Assembly (NCBI RefSeq): GCF_001420995.1
Contig: NZ_CP012184.1
Location: 2,526,501-2,590,500, forward strand
Direction: 5' to 3'
From: Pseudonocardia sp. EC080619-01
GTDB taxonomy: Bacteria; Actinomycetota; Actinomycetes; Mycobacteriales; Pseudonocardiaceae
Length of the DNA stretch: 64,000 nucleotides
Numbering within the stretch: the first letter of the stretch is position 1; each line of letters starts with the position of its first letter. Below are positions 15,711 through 25,881 of this stretch, piece after piece. Position numbers and translations under genes: made by a program. The notes beneath the pieces were generated by a model. The model worked only from the letters and a program-made list of their open reading frames with translations. It did no database searches and was not told where the DNA came from.

Positions 15711-17765
15711 GTGAGCGCGAGCACGGAGCCGACCACCCCCACCGGGGCCGGCCCGCGACCGGACGGAGCGGGCCCGGATCCTGCGGTCGGCCCGCCGGTC
15801 CGGCGTGACCGCCGGTCGTCGCTCACCGCGCTGACGCTCGTCCTCGCCGCGGCCTGCGCCGGGCTCGCCGTCGCCGTGTCCCTCGGCGACGACGGGTTCT
15901 GGCAGCTGAGCGGCCTGCCCGTCCCGGCCCCCGGGGTGAAGGCCGCGACGGTCGCGGCGAAGGTGCTCGCCGTCGCCGCCACGGCGCTGGCCGCCGGATC
16001 GCTGCTGGTCGGCGGGCTGCTCGCGGCCCCGCAGGAGTCCGGGACCGTCGACGTGCACGGCTACCGGGCGGTCCGCCGCGGCACCCTCGCCGCCGGTGCC
16101 GCCGGGGTGCTCGCGATCGGCGCCGCCTGGCTGTCGGTCGCCGACATGATCGGCACCGCGCCGTCCGAGCTGGCCTCGGCCGGGCCGGTCGGCTGGCTGG
16201 GCGCGGCCGCGACGCTAGAGGAGCCGCTGGGCTGGGCGCTGGCCGGTGTCGTCCTGCTGCTGGTCACCGCCGGTGCCGCCTGGACGCTGAGCTGGAAGGC
16301 GGTCGCCGCGCTCGGCGCGATCGCCGCGGCCGCTGTCGCGCTGCCGGCCGCGGTGCACCCGGCCGCGACCGGCACCGCGCACGACTGGAGCGGCGACGCG
16401 AACGTGCTGCGCGCCGTCGCGGGTGTCGCCTGGCTGGGCATCGTGGCCGCGCTCGTCGCGCACCGCACGCACGGTGGGGCGCTCGGTGGGCGGACCGGGG
16501 CGCGGGCCCGCGGCCTGCTGCTCGTGACGGGCGTCGTGTACCTGGTGGGCGAGGTCGTCCTCCAGCTGGTGGTGACGACCGGTGGCCCGCTGTCCGGGTC
16601 GGCGTACGTGCGCACCGCCGTCGTCGTGGCGCTGCTGCTGGTGGCGCTGATGCCCGTCACCGCCCTGATCGGGGCTGGCCTGCGCGACGACCCCGGCGGG
16701 CGCGCGACGGGCCGGTGGCTCCCGGTCGGGGCGGTGCTCGGCGCGCTGGTGGCGACGCTGGGGGTCGCGGGCATCCGGCTCGTCCCGCCGCGGTTCACCG
16801 GCGCCGGGGCGACCGCGCTGGAGACGCTGATCGGCTGGGACATCGAGCAGCCCTTCACCGCGCTGACGCTGCTCACCCACTGGCGCTGGAACCTGCTGTT
16901 CGGTACCGGCGCGGTGCTGCTGGCGGTGCTGTACGCGATCGGCGTGCACCGGCTCGCCGGCCGTGGCGTGCGCTGGCCGGTCGGGCGCACCTGGGCGTGG
17001 ATGCTGGGCTGCGCGACGCTGCTGCTGGCGACGTCGTCCGGGCTGGGCTTCTACTCACCGTCCATGTTCAGCGTCCACATGATCAGCCACATGACGCTGA
17101 ACATGCTCGCGCCGATCCTGCTCAGCCTGGGCGGGGCGGTCACGCTGGCGCTGCGCGTGCTGCGCCCGGCCGGCCGCGGCAACCCGCCCGGCCCGCGGGA
17201 GTGGCTGCTCGCCGGCGTCCACTCCCGGATCGCGCGGGTGCTGACCCACCCGGCGTGCGCCGCGGTGCTGTTCGTCGGCTCGTTCTACGTCCTGTACTTC
17301 ACCCCGCTGTTCGACGGCGCCCTGCGGTTCCACTGGTCGCACCAGCTGATGAACCTGCACTTCGTGCTGGTCGGGTACCTGTTCTTCTGGCCGCTGATCG
17401 GCGTCGACTCGGCGCCGCACCGGCTGCCGCACCTGGGCAGGCTCGCCGTGATGCTGGCGACGATGCCGTTCCACGCGTTCTTCGGGATCGCGGTGATGAG
17501 TTCGTCGGAGGTGCTCGGCCGCAACTTCTACGCCCAGGTCGGGCTGCCCTGGATCGATCTGCTCGCCGACCAGAAGGTCGGCGGCGGCATCGCCTGGGCC
17601 ACCGGCGAGATCCCGATGCTGCTGGTGATGGTGACGCTGGTGGTGCAGTGGTCCCGGGACGACTCCCGGGAGGCGGCCCGCAAGGACCGGCAGGCCGAAC
17701 GGGACGACGACGCCGAGCTGCGCGCCTACAACGAGATGCTGTCGAAGCTGCGTCAGGGCGGCTGA
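15711..17765 (+). CDS. CopD/CtaG fusion: copper resistance D domain + cytochrome c oxidase assembly domain
   Basis: A 684-residue polytopic membrane protein with roughly fifteen helices. The N-terminal half resembles CopD/YcnJ copper importers (His in AVHPAATGTAHDW, TGGPLSGSAYVRT); the C-terminal half is a caa3-type oxidase assembly (CtaG) domain with MFSVHMISHMTLNMLAP, RFHWSHQLMNLHFVLVGYLF and MPFHAFFGIAVMSS, His/Met-rich motifs that fit copper delivery. GTG 15711 has GGAGG six bases upstream. It lies near a copper P-type ATPase and a DsbA-like protein, which supports a copper/oxidase assembly role. Confidence 0.9.
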   Translation: MSASTEPTTPTGAGPRPDGAGPDPAVGPPVRRDRRSSLTALTLVLAAACAGLAVAVSLGDDGFWQLSGLPVPAPGVKAATVAAKVLAVAATALAAGSLLVGGLLAAPQESGTVDVHGYRAVRRGTLAAGAAGVLAIGAAWLSVADMIGTAPSELASAGPVGWLGAAATLEEPLGWALAGVVLLLVTAGAAWTLSWKAVAALGAIAAAAVALPAAVHPAATGTAHDWSGDANVLRAVAGVAWLGIVAALVAHRTHGGALGGRTGARARGLLLVTGVVYLVGEVVLQLVVTTGGPLSGSAYVRTAVVVALLLVALMPVTALIGAGLRDDPGGRATGRWLPVGAVLGALVATLGVAGIRLVPPRFTGAGATALETLIGWDIEQPFTALTLLTHWRWNLLFGTGAVLLAVLYAIGVHRLAGRGVRWPVGRTWAWMLGCATLLLATSSGLGFYSPSMFSVHMISHMTLNMLAPILLSLGGAVTLALRVLRPAGRGNPPGPREWLLAGVHSRIARVLTHPACAAVLFVGSFYVLYFTPLFDGALRFHWSHQLMNLHFVLVGYLFFWPLIGVDSAPHRLPHLGRLAVMLATMPFHAFFGIAVMSSSEVLGRNFYAQVGLPWIDLLADQKVGGGIAWATGEIPMLLVMVTLVVQWSRDDSREAARKDRQAERDDDAELRAYNEMLSKLRQGG

Positions 17766-17774
17766 GGGCGCCGG

Positions 17775-18242
17775 TCAGCCCGCCTCGGCGACCGCCTTGA
17801 GCCGGGACAGGCCGCGCTCGAAGTCCCCGCCCATCAGCCGGTCCATCGGCACGACCCTGCCGACGACCGCGGCCAGCCCGGTCTGCTCCCCCGTCATCCG
17901 CCAGGTGACGTCGGTGGCACCGGCGCCGTCACCGGTGGGCGCCAGCAGGAACGTCGACGTGCTGGTGCTGCGGAACGGCTTCTCGAAGGTCACGAGGATG
18001 TCGATCCGGTCGTCGGCGACGCCGGTGACCTCCATGGTGCCGCGGCCCGCCTTGCGGTTGCCCGACCAGGCGTAGCGGGCTCCGACGCCCTGCTCCGGAC
18101 CGGAGTACTCCCGCTCCAGGGCGGGATCGAGGCCCTCCCACGGCGACCACGCCCGCCACTCGCGGAGGTCGGCGACGAGCCGGTGGACCCGCTCGGCCGG
18201 GGCGCCGACCACGACCCGCCGCTGGACGGTGTAGCTGCTCAT
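17775..18242 (-). CDS. SRPBCC (START/polyketide-cyclase-like) family protein
   Basis: A 155-residue helix-grip protein: YTVQRRVVVGAPAERVHRLVADLREWRAWSPWEGLDP at the start and a C-terminal helix GDFERGLSRLKAVAEAG. The SPWEGLDPALEREYSGPEQGVGARYAWSGN-type core is split between strands typical of the family. It probably binds a hydrophobic ligand, which cannot be identified. It ends ten bases from the convergent CopD/CtaG gene. Confidence 0.82.
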   Translation of the reverse strand: MSSYTVQRRVVVGAPAERVHRLVADLREWRAWSPWEGLDPALEREYSGPEQGVGARYAWSGNRKAGRGTMEVTGVADDRIDILVTFEKPFRSTSTSTFLLAPTGDGAGATDVTWRMTGEQTGLAAVVGRVVPMDRLMGGDFERGLSRLKAVAEAG

Positions 18243-18297
18243 GGCGGAACCGTAGGGCTCCGTGGTGTCCCGGACCAGTGTCGCGGGCCGCGGAGGA

Positions 18298-20604
18298 TCA
18301 GGCGGGGGCCTCGACGTAGGACTCCTCGTCGGCGGCCGGGTCGCGCCGGCCGCCGAGGGTCTCGTCGGCCCAGCTCGCGGCCCGGCGCAGGCGCAGGCTG
18401 TTCGTCACCACCAGGAACGACGACACGGCCATCGCCGCCCCGGCCAGCAGCGGGTTGAGCAGCCCCGCCATCGCGACCGGGATCGCCGCGACGTTGTAGC
18501 CGAACGCCCACCACAGGTTGCCGCGGATCGTGCCCATCGTGGCCCGGGCGAGCTCGACGGTCGCCGGGAGCACCCGCAGGTCGTCGCGGACGAGCACGAC
18601 GTCGGCGGCCTCCAGCGCGACGTCGGTGCCCGAGCCGACCGCGACGCCGAGGTCCGCGGTGGCGAGCGCGGCGGCGTCGTTCACGCCGTCGCCGACCATC
18701 GCGACCGTGTGGCCCTGCTCCTGCAGCGCGCGGACGTGGTCGACCTTGCCGTCGGGCAGTGCCCCGGCGACGACCTCGGTGATCCCGCAGGCCGCGGCGA
18801 CGGCGTGCGCCGCGGCGGGCCGGTCGCCGGTCAGCAGGACCGGGCGCAGGCCCGCGGCGACCAGCTCGGCGACCGCGACGGGTGCCGACTCCTTGACCGG
18901 GTCGGACAGCGCGACCAGGCCGGCGAGCTCCCCCGGATCGGGCCCGTCGGCCTCCCCGACGTGCACCGCGACGACGGTGTGCCCGGCCGCCTCCCAGCCG
19001 GCCAGCCGGTCGGCGAGCCCACCGGCGTCGGCCGGGGGACGGCCGACCGTCACGGTGACGCCGTCGACGGTGCCCCGGGCGCCGAGCCCGGGCAGCGCGG
19101 CGAAGTCGTCGAGCGCGGGCACGCTCAGCCCGAGGTCGGCGGCCCGGGTGCGGATCGCGGCGGCGATGGCGTGCTCGGAGCCGGATTCGACGGCCGCCGC
19201 GCGGGCGAGCAGCTCGTCCGCACCGGTCCCGGCGGCCGTCGCGACGTCGGCGACGGTCATCCGGCCGGTGGTCAGGGTCCCGGTCTTGTCCAGCACGACG
19301 GTGTCGGCGGCCCGGGTCGTCTCCAGCGCCCGGTAGCCCTTCACGAAGATGCCCAGCTCGGCACCGCGCCCGGTGGCCACCATCAGCGCGGTCGGGGTCG
19401 CCAGGCCGAGCGCACACGGACAGGCGATGATCACGACGGCGATCGCGGGCCCCAGCGAGCCCGCCCAGCCGGCGCCCGCGAGGAGCCACCCGCCCAGCGT
19501 CAGCAGCGCCAGCCCGAGCACCACCGGCACGAACACCGACGACACCCGGTCCACCAGCCGCTGGGTCGCGGACTTCTCGGTCTGCGCCCGCTCGACGGCG
19601 GCGATCATCCGGGCCAGCCGGGTGTCGGCGCCGACCTGCTCCGCGACGACCACCAGCCGTCCGCCCGAGGGGATCGTGCCGCCGGTGACGGCGTCGCCGG
19701 GGCCGACCTCGACCGGCACCGGCTCCCCGGTCATCGCGCTCGTGTCGACGGCCGCCCGCCCGGTCTCCACGACGCCGTCGGCGGCGATGCGCGCACCCGG
19801 CCGGACGAGGAAACGGTCGCCGGCGCGCAGCCGTCCGACCGGGACGGTCGTCTCCGTCCCGTCGACGAGGACGGTGACCTCGTCGGACTCGAGCGCGGCC
19901 AGCGAGCGCATCACCCGGCCCGCGGTGCGCCGCGCCCGCGCCTCGAAGTAGCGCCCGGCCAGCACGAACGTCGTGACGCCCGCCGCGACCTCCAGGTACA
20001 GCGGCCCGGACGGGTGCAGCACCGCGTCCCACCCGGTCAACGTGGTCCGCGTGTCGGTGAAGGCCATCTCCCCCAGCGACCACGCCGACGCCGAGATGAC
20101 GCCCAGCGAGACGAGGGTGTCCATCGACGTCGTGCCGTGCCGCAGGTTCGTGAACGCGGTCCGGTGGAACGGCCACGCCGCCCAGCCGACGACCGGCAGC
20201 GCGAGCGCGACCACCACCCACTGCCAGAACGGGAACCGCAGCGTCGGGACCAGCGACATCGCCAGCGACAGGTCCGCGAGCGGGATGAACAGGACGAGCG
20301 CGACGGCCATCCGCGTCCGCAGCCTGCGGAGCGCGGTGTCGTCGGAGGTCGCGGCGTCGCCGGTGTCGCCGGAGGCGGGGCGCAGCTCGGTGGCCCCGTA
20401 GCCCGCCTTGCGCACCGTCTCGACCAGCGTCTCGACGGGCGTGCCCGGCGGGTGCTCGACGACCGCACGCTCGGTCGCGAGGTTGACGGTCGCGCGGACG
20501 CCGTCGAGCTTGCCGAGCTTGCGCTCGACCCGCCCGACGCAGGCGGCGCAGGTCATGCCGTCGATCCGCAGCTCGACCGTTCGGACGTCGCTGTCGGTAC
20601 TCAC
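18298..20604 (-). CDS. copper-translocating P-type ATPase (CopA-type, P1B)
   Basis: A 768-residue P1B ATPase that should export Cu(I). It has one N-terminal heavy-metal domain with GMTCAAC (Cys19/Cys22), about eight transmembrane helices, the actuator TGE (292-294), the intramembrane metal site CPC (395-397), the phosphorylated Asp439 in DKTGTLT, the SGSEHAI His-Pro-type loop and the MVGDGVND hinge. GTG 20604 is the only start that keeps the metal-binding domain. It is divergent from the DsbA-like gene over 124 bases that contain a GC-rich near-palindrome. Confidence 0.93.
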   Translation of the reverse strand: MSTDSDVRTVELRIDGMTCAACVGRVERKLGKLDGVRATVNLATERAVVEHPPGTPVETLVETVRKAGYGATELRPASGDTGDAATSDDTALRRLRTRMAVALVLFIPLADLSLAMSLVPTLRFPFWQWVVVALALPVVGWAAWPFHRTAFTNLRHGTTSMDTLVSLGVISASAWSLGEMAFTDTRTTLTGWDAVLHPSGPLYLEVAAGVTTFVLAGRYFEARARRTAGRVMRSLAALESDEVTVLVDGTETTVPVGRLRAGDRFLVRPGARIAADGVVETGRAAVDTSAMTGEPVPVEVGPGDAVTGGTIPSGGRLVVVAEQVGADTRLARMIAAVERAQTEKSATQRLVDRVSSVFVPVVLGLALLTLGGWLLAGAGWAGSLGPAIAVVIIACPCALGLATPTALMVATGRGAELGIFVKGYRALETTRAADTVVLDKTGTLTTGRMTVADVATAAGTGADELLARAAAVESGSEHAIAAAIRTRAADLGLSVPALDDFAALPGLGARGTVDGVTVTVGRPPADAGGLADRLAGWEAAGHTVVAVHVGEADGPDPGELAGLVALSDPVKESAPVAVAELVAAGLRPVLLTGDRPAAAHAVAAACGITEVVAGALPDGKVDHVRALQEQGHTVAMVGDGVNDAAALATADLGVAVGSGTDVALEAADVVLVRDDLRVLPATVELARATMGTIRGNLWWAFGYNVAAIPVAMAGLLNPLLAGAAMAVSSFLVVTNSLRLRRAASWADETLGGRRDPAADEESYVEAPA

Positions 20605-20657
20605 GTCTCCATGGTTCTACACGAAGTCAAACAACGCCCACCCGGGCTCGTGCCCAC

Positions 20658-20671
20658 CCACCCCGGGGCGG
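20658..20671. promoter_or_regulatory. GC-rich near-palindrome between copA and the DsbA-like gene
   Basis: CCACCCCGGGGCGG is a 14-bp palindrome with one mismatched pair, in the divergent promoter region. CsoR-type copper repressors bind G/C-rich palindromes of this flavour, so it is a candidate copper operator. In GC-rich DNA it could be chance. Confidence 0.25.
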
Positions 20672-20728
20672 CGACCGGACCGGCGAGGGGTACAAGGGTG
20701 GGGTGACCAGGATGCGCGAGGAGGACCG

Positions 20729-21418
20729 ATGATGGCCGGGAAGCGGAAGGCTCCGCCGTCGAAGAACCCGCTCACGGCGAAACGGGGTCCGTCGCAGGCC
20801 ACGGTGATCGGCTCCGTCGTCGTCGTCGCGTTCGCGGCCGTCGTCGGGTTCGGGGTGTTCTGGAACAACCAGCCCGCGGACGTCGTCGTCCCGCAGAACG
20901 CGACCGCGCAGGGGATCTCCACCGGCAACGCCGCGGCCGCCAAGAAGATCGACATCTACCTCGACTTCCAGTGCCCGGCGTGCAAGCAGTTCCAGCAGCT
21001 CTCCGGGTCGACGATCGACGAGCTGCGCGACTCCGGGCAGGCCGAGGTCATCTACCACCCCATCGCGATCCTGGACAACACCTCACCGGACCGCTTCTCC
21101 TCCCGGTCGGCCGCCGCGGCGGGCTGCGTCGCCGAGGCCGGGGCCTTCCCGCAGTGGGAGAAGCTGATGTACGAGAACCAGCCCCGGGAGCGCGACGCGG
21201 GCCTGACGACGGCGCAGATGGCCCAGCTGGCGCAGCAGGCCGGCGCGCAGGGCGACGTCACCTCGTGCATCGAGGACGAGCGGTTCGAGCCGTGGGCCCA
21301 GAGCATCACCCAGCAGGCGTTCCAGGCCGAGGTGCAGAGCACCCCGACCGTGAAGGTCGACGGACAGACGATCGACAACCCGGTGCCCGACGCCCTGAAG
21401 CAGGCCGTCGCGAGCTGA
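20729..21418 (+). CDS. membrane-anchored DsbA-family thioredoxin protein
   Basis: A 229-residue protein with a basic cytosolic start, one transmembrane helix (about 25-45, VIGSVVVVAFAAVVGFGVFW), and an outside thioredoxin-like domain with active site CPAC (Cys82/Cys85) and a cis-Pro in STPTVKVDG. It is likely a thiol oxidase or disulfide reductase for exported proteins, and may keep copper-site cysteines of the oxidase reduced (inference from the copper neighbours). GAGGAGGA lies about 3-9 bases before two adjacent ATG codons (20729 and 20732), either of which may be used. Confidence 0.88.
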   Translation: MMAGKRKAPPSKNPLTAKRGPSQATVIGSVVVVAFAAVVGFGVFWNNQPADVVVPQNATAQGISTGNAAAAKKIDIYLDFQCPACKQFQQLSGSTIDELRDSGQAEVIYHPIAILDNTSPDRFSSRSAAAAGCVAEAGAFPQWEKLMYENQPRERDAGLTTAQMAQLAQQAGAQGDVTSCIEDERFEPWAQSITQQAFQAEVQSTPTVKVDGQTIDNPVPDALKQAVAS

Positions 21419-21428
21419 TCCCGGCGGT

Positions 21429-21688
21429 TCAGCCGGTCGACTCCAGCAGCCCGGCCAGGTGGTCGAGGGCGGCGGCCGCGCCGTCACCCTCGGCCCGCAG
21501 CGTCACCCGCTGCCCGTGCCCGGCGCCGAGCGTCAGCACGGACAGGACGCTGGTCGCGTCGACCGGTTCCCCGCCGTCGAGGGCGATCGTCACCGGCAGG
21601 CCGGTGTCCTTCGCCGCCCGCGCGAAGACGGCGGCGGGGCGGGCGTGCAGTCCGACCTCCGACGCGACGACGGCGGTGCGCTCGGCGT

Positions 21689-21692
<4 letters not shown>
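21429..21692 (-). CDS. ptsH: HPr phosphocarrier of the PTS
   Basis: An 87-residue HPr. His16 in SEVGLHARPA is the site phosphorylated by enzyme I, followed by Arg18; SVLSVLTLGAGHGQRVTL contains the usual regulatory-serine region. GTG 21692 overlaps the EIIC stop in GTGA, so it is coupled to the permease. No enzyme I gene is in the window, so that component must be elsewhere. Confidence 0.92.
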
Positions 21693-22933
<1,241 letters not shown>

Positions 22934-22981
22934 CGTTAACCTCGGGGTCGGGAACCGGGGATCTCCGGAACCTTTCGCTGT

Positions 22982-22995
22982 ACACCGATGGGTGT
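22982..22995. promoter_or_regulatory. short inverted repeat in the divergent PTS promoter region
   Basis: ACACC-gatg-GGTGT is a perfect 5-bp inverted repeat in the 92 bases between the EIIC and EIIB starts. It does not resemble the DasR site I remember (a TGGTCTAGACCA-like palindrome). A regulator is possible but unknown. Confidence 0.2.
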
Positions 22996-23025
22996 CAACG
23001 ACTGAGCTGTTCGGAGGTGTTCGCG

Positions 23026-23259
23026 ATGGCGGACGACACGGCGGCGGCGATCCTCGCCGGACTCGGCGGCGCGGCGAACGTCGCGGAGGTCGAGGGGTGC
23101 ATCACCCGGTTGCGCACCGAGGTGCACGACGCGGCGCTCGTCGACCGGGAGGCGCTGACGAAGCTCTCGCACGGCGTCGTCGTGTCCGGGACGGTCGTGC
23201 AGGTCGTCGTCGGACCGCAGGCGGACATGATCGCCGACGACATCGCGGACCTGCTGTGA
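23026..23259 (+). CDS. PTS EIIB, glucose/GlcNAc type
   Basis: A 77-residue EIIB. The phosphocysteine lies in VEGCITRLR, the signature of the glucose-type EIIB, and GTVVQVVVGPQADMIADDI closes the domain. ATG 23026 is chosen because GGAGG at 23013-23017 is eight bases upstream; a GTG at 23017 would start inside that ribosome binding site. EIIA follows with a four-base overlap. Confidence 0.92.
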   Translation: MADDTAAAILAGLGGAANVAEVEGCITRLRTEVHDAALVDREALTKLSHGVVVSGTVVQVVVGPQADMIADDIADLL

Positions 23260-23708
23260 CCGTGCGGGTCACGGCCCCGCTGGCCGGCCGGGTCGCGCCG
23301 CTGTCCACGGTCCCGGACTCGGTGTTCGCCGAGCAGATGCTCGGGTCGGGCGTGGCGATCGAGCCCGCCGCCGGCCGGCTCGACGTCGTCGCCCCGATCC
23401 CGGGGTCGATCGCGAAGCTCCACCCGCACGCGTTCGTCGTCGTCGGCGACGACGGCGCCGGGGTGCTCGTGCACCTCGGGATCGACACCGTGGAGCTCGG
23501 CGGGACGGCGTTCGAGGTGCACGCCGCCGAGGGCGACGCGGTCGCGGCCGGGGACACCGTCGTCACGATGGACGCCGATGTCGTCCGCGAGCGCGGGCTG
23601 CCCGCCGTGTGCCCGGTCGTCCTCATGGAGTCCGAACCCGACGGCACCGCCGAGCACGCCGCCGGGGAGGTCCGCCCCGGCGACCCGCTGTTCACCTGGG
23701 ACGGCTGA
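23256..23708 (+). CDS. crr: PTS EIIA, glucose type (Crr)
   Basis: A 150-residue EIIA-Glc. APLAGRVAPLSTVPDSVFAEQMLG is the usual start; the two active-site histidines are in LHPHAFVV and GVLVHLGIDTVEL, the second being the phosphorylated one; VCPVVLME and RPGDPLF finish the beta-sandwich. GTG 23256 overlaps the EIIB stop. It passes phosphate from HPr to EIIB and may have regulatory roles. Confidence 0.93.
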   Translation: MTVRVTAPLAGRVAPLSTVPDSVFAEQMLGSGVAIEPAAGRLDVVAPIPGSIAKLHPHAFVVVGDDGAGVLVHLGIDTVELGGTAFEVHAAEGDAVAAGDTVVTMDADVVRERGLPAVCPVVLMESEPDGTAEHAAGEVRPGDPLFTWDG

Positions 23709-23719
23709 GCCCCGCGCAG

Positions 23720-23725
23720 TACGCT
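23720..23725 (+). promoter_or_regulatory. candidate -10 (TACGCT) for the XRE regulator
   Basis: TACGCT fits TAnnnT and is 40 bases before GTG 23765, which also has a GGGAG Shine-Dalgarno. No clear -35 is seen. Confidence 0.35.
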
Positions 23726-23764
23726 GGCTCCCGGGGGCCGGACGCGAGGAGATCGGGAGTCACC

Positions 23765-24619
23765 GTGGCGAACGGTCCGGTCGTCATCCGCAAGCGGCTC
23801 GGCCGGGCGCTGAAGCAGCTGCGCGTGCAACGCCGGCGCCGGCTCGGCGAGATCGCGACGCTGCTGGAGATCTCCGCCTCGAAGCTGTCCCGGATCGAGA
23901 CCGGGCAGGTCGAGACCAAGTTCCGCGACGTCCACGACCTGCTCGACGTCTACGAGGCACCGGCCGCGGACCGCGACCGCATCCTGGACTGGGCGAACCG
24001 GGCCCGGTCCCCGGCGTGGTGGGAGCCGCTCGGGCCGTCGTCGTCCGGGGTGGACCTCGACCTGCTGATCTCGCACGAGACCGAGGCGCGGGCCAAACGG
24101 ACCTACTGCGTCCCGGTCGCCGGGCTCCTGCAGACCGAGGACTACGCCCGCCTGCTCCTGAACCGGGTGTTCGACGGCCGCGCACCGGACGAGATCGAGC
24201 GCCTGGTGCGCCTCCGCACCGGCCGCCGGCACGTGATCGACCCCGGCCGGTCCGACGCGCCGCCGCTGGAGCTGCACGTGCTGATGGACGAGGTGGCGCT
24301 GCACCGCTGCGCGGACCCCGAGGTGCTGCGGGGCCAGGTCGCCGCGCTGCTGGAGCGGGCGGCCCAGCCCAACGTCACGCTGCAGATCGTCCCGTTCCGG
24401 GCCGGCTGGACCACCGCCACGAGCACGTTCTCGATCTTCGATCCGCGCGAGCCGTCGGTCGACCGGCGCGTGGTCAACGTCGAGGGCACCGGCAGCGACA
24501 CCTTCGTCGACGACCCGCAGGCCGTCGCGGGGTACGAGGACGTGTGGACCGAGCTGCTCGGCGTGGCGCTCTCCGAACGGGACAGCGTCGCGGTGCTCAC
24601 CGACGCGCTCGGCCGGTGA
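23765..24619 (+). CDS. XRE-family regulator with DUF5753 domain
   Basis: A 284-residue regulator. The HTH is at about residues 8-60 (RLGRALKQLRVQRRRRLGEIA and SASKLSRIETGQ), followed by the DUF5753 domain from AWWEPLG to the end (LLQTEDYARLLL, LHVLMDEVALHR, VTLQIVPFRAG). Such proteins occur in many copies in actinomycetes, usually paired with a DUF397 gene, and affect development and antibiotic production. The DUF397 partner here is convergent, nine bases downstream. Confidence 0.9.
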   Translation: MANGPVVIRKRLGRALKQLRVQRRRRLGEIATLLEISASKLSRIETGQVETKFRDVHDLLDVYEAPAADRDRILDWANRARSPAWWEPLGPSSSGVDLDLLISHETEARAKRTYCVPVAGLLQTEDYARLLLNRVFDGRAPDEIERLVRLRTGRRHVIDPGRSDAPPLELHVLMDEVALHRCADPEVLRGQVAALLERAAQPNVTLQIVPFRAGWTTATSTFSIFDPREPSVDRRVVNVEGTGSDTFVDDPQAVAGYEDVWTELLGVALSERDSVAVLTDALGR

Positions 24620-24628
24620 CCGGCACGG

Positions 24629-24826
24629 TCAGCCGCGCAGGGTGTCCAGGTCGAACTCGCCGTTCTTGACGCCCTGCACGAAGGCGGTCCACTCGTCGTC
24701 GGTGAAGGACACCTCGCCCGCGGCGCGGTCCGTGGCGCGCACCAGCACCCCGCCCTCGGGCGCCGCGACCTCGACGCACTCGCCGCGGACGCAGAAGGAG
24801 CTGGTGACGTAGCGGATCTCGGACAC
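24629..24826 (-). CDS. DUF397 small protein
   Basis: About 65 residues: SEIRYVTSSFCVRGECVEVA, VLVRATDRAAGEVSFTDDEWTAFVQGVKNGEFDL, the DUF397 pattern. GTG 24826 (GAGG five bases upstream) starts right at the domain; a GTG at 24877 would add 17 residues. DUF397 proteins are thought to act with the neighbouring XRE/DUF5753 regulator as an antitoxin-like or anti-regulator partner. The convergent order is less common than a co-directional one. Confidence 0.8.
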   Translation of the reverse strand: MSEIRYVTSSFCVRGECVEVAAPEGGVLVRATDRAAGEVSFTDDEWTAFVQGVKNGEFDLDTLRG

Positions 24827-24916
24827 GCGGGCCTCGTTCTCGGTCGTGGAGCGGCAGGCCGGGAAGCGTGCCGACACCCGCCCAACGACGTCCGGGGCGC
24901 CGGGGAACGCCCGGGG

Positions 24917-25876
24917 TCAGCCCTCGGCCGCGACCTCGCTCGGCGTCGCCGCGGCCCGGGTCTCGGCCCGCCGGATCAGGACGATCCCGCCGAGGATCAG
25001 CAGGCCGCCGAGCAGCTGCATGAGCGTCGGCTCCTGGGCCACGAGCAGCCAGGCGGCGAGCACACCGAACAGGACCTCGGACAGCCCGACGAACGACGCG
25101 ACCCGGGTGTCGAGGCGGCGGATCGCGAGGATCCCGGTCACGTAGGGCAGGGCCGTGGCCAGCACCACGAGCATCCCGAGCAGCAGCGGCCAGCCCAGCT
25201 GCGCACCGCCGAGCTCGCCCACCGGGGCACCGACCTCCCAGGGGGTGATCCCGGCGAGCCCGGTGAGGGTGAGCGACACGGCGCCGACCAGCATCCCGCC
25301 CGAGATCATCAGCAGCGGCGGGACCTGCCCCTCGGCGTCGCCGCCGGGCAGGGCAAAGTACACGCAGACGCAGACCGCCGACGCCAGGCCCCAGAGGATC
25401 CCGACGACGTCGACCTGTTGCGGCCCGAACGGGTCGACGACGAACACCAGCCCGGCCAGCGCGACGACGCAGCCCGCGAGGGTGACCGCCGACGGCGTCC
25501 GCCGGGTCGTCACCCAGGTCCAGCCGACCAGCAGCACCGGGGCGAGGAACTCCAGCAGCAGCGCCACCCCCACCGAGAGGTGCTGCAGCGCGTGGAAGAA
25601 GCACAGCTGGACCCCGGCCACGGCGAACAGGCCGAAGACCACGATCTTCCGGGCGGACGGGCCGTCCAGCGGGTGCCGGCGGACCAGCACGACCGCCACC
25701 GGCAGCAGCAGCACCGCGGCCCCCGCGATGCGCATCAGCGTGGTGAGGCCCGGCGACCAGCCCGCCTCCAGGAACGACGCCCCGAGCGGGCCGGAGAAGC
25801 CGTACGCGGCCGCCGAGACCAGCGCCCACGCGAGTCCGCGGACCACGTGGTCCCGTGTCACGACCGAAGTACTCAT
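24917..25876 (-). CDS. EamA-family (DMT) transporter
   Basis: A 319-residue permease with ten hydrophobic helices in two homologous EamA halves (WALVSAAAYGFSGPLGA and ILWGLASAVCVCVYFALPGG). It probably exports a small metabolite or amino acid. ATG 25876 has AGGAG just upstream. It is divergent from a CGNR zinc-finger regulator, a common pairing, over 40 bases that contain a 7-bp inverted repeat. Confidence 0.9.
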   Translation of the reverse strand: MSTSVVTRDHVVRGLAWALVSAAAYGFSGPLGASFLEAGWSPGLTTLMRIAGAAVLLLPVAVVLVRRHPLDGPSARKIVVFGLFAVAGVQLCFFHALQHLSVGVALLLEFLAPVLLVGWTWVTTRRTPSAVTLAGCVVALAGLVFVVDPFGPQQVDVVGILWGLASAVCVCVYFALPGGDAEGQVPPLLMISGGMLVGAVSLTLTGLAGITPWEVGAPVGELGGAQLGWPLLLGMLVVLATALPYVTGILAIRRLDTRVASFVGLSEVLFGVLAAWLLVAQEPTLMQLLGGLLILGGIVLIRRAETRAAATPSEVAAEG

Positions 25877-25881
25877 AGACT

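Noticed and set aside
22934..23025. DasR-type (dre) site upstream of the PTS genes
   Set aside because: No TGGTCTAGACCA-like palindrome is present; only a weak 5-bp repeat.
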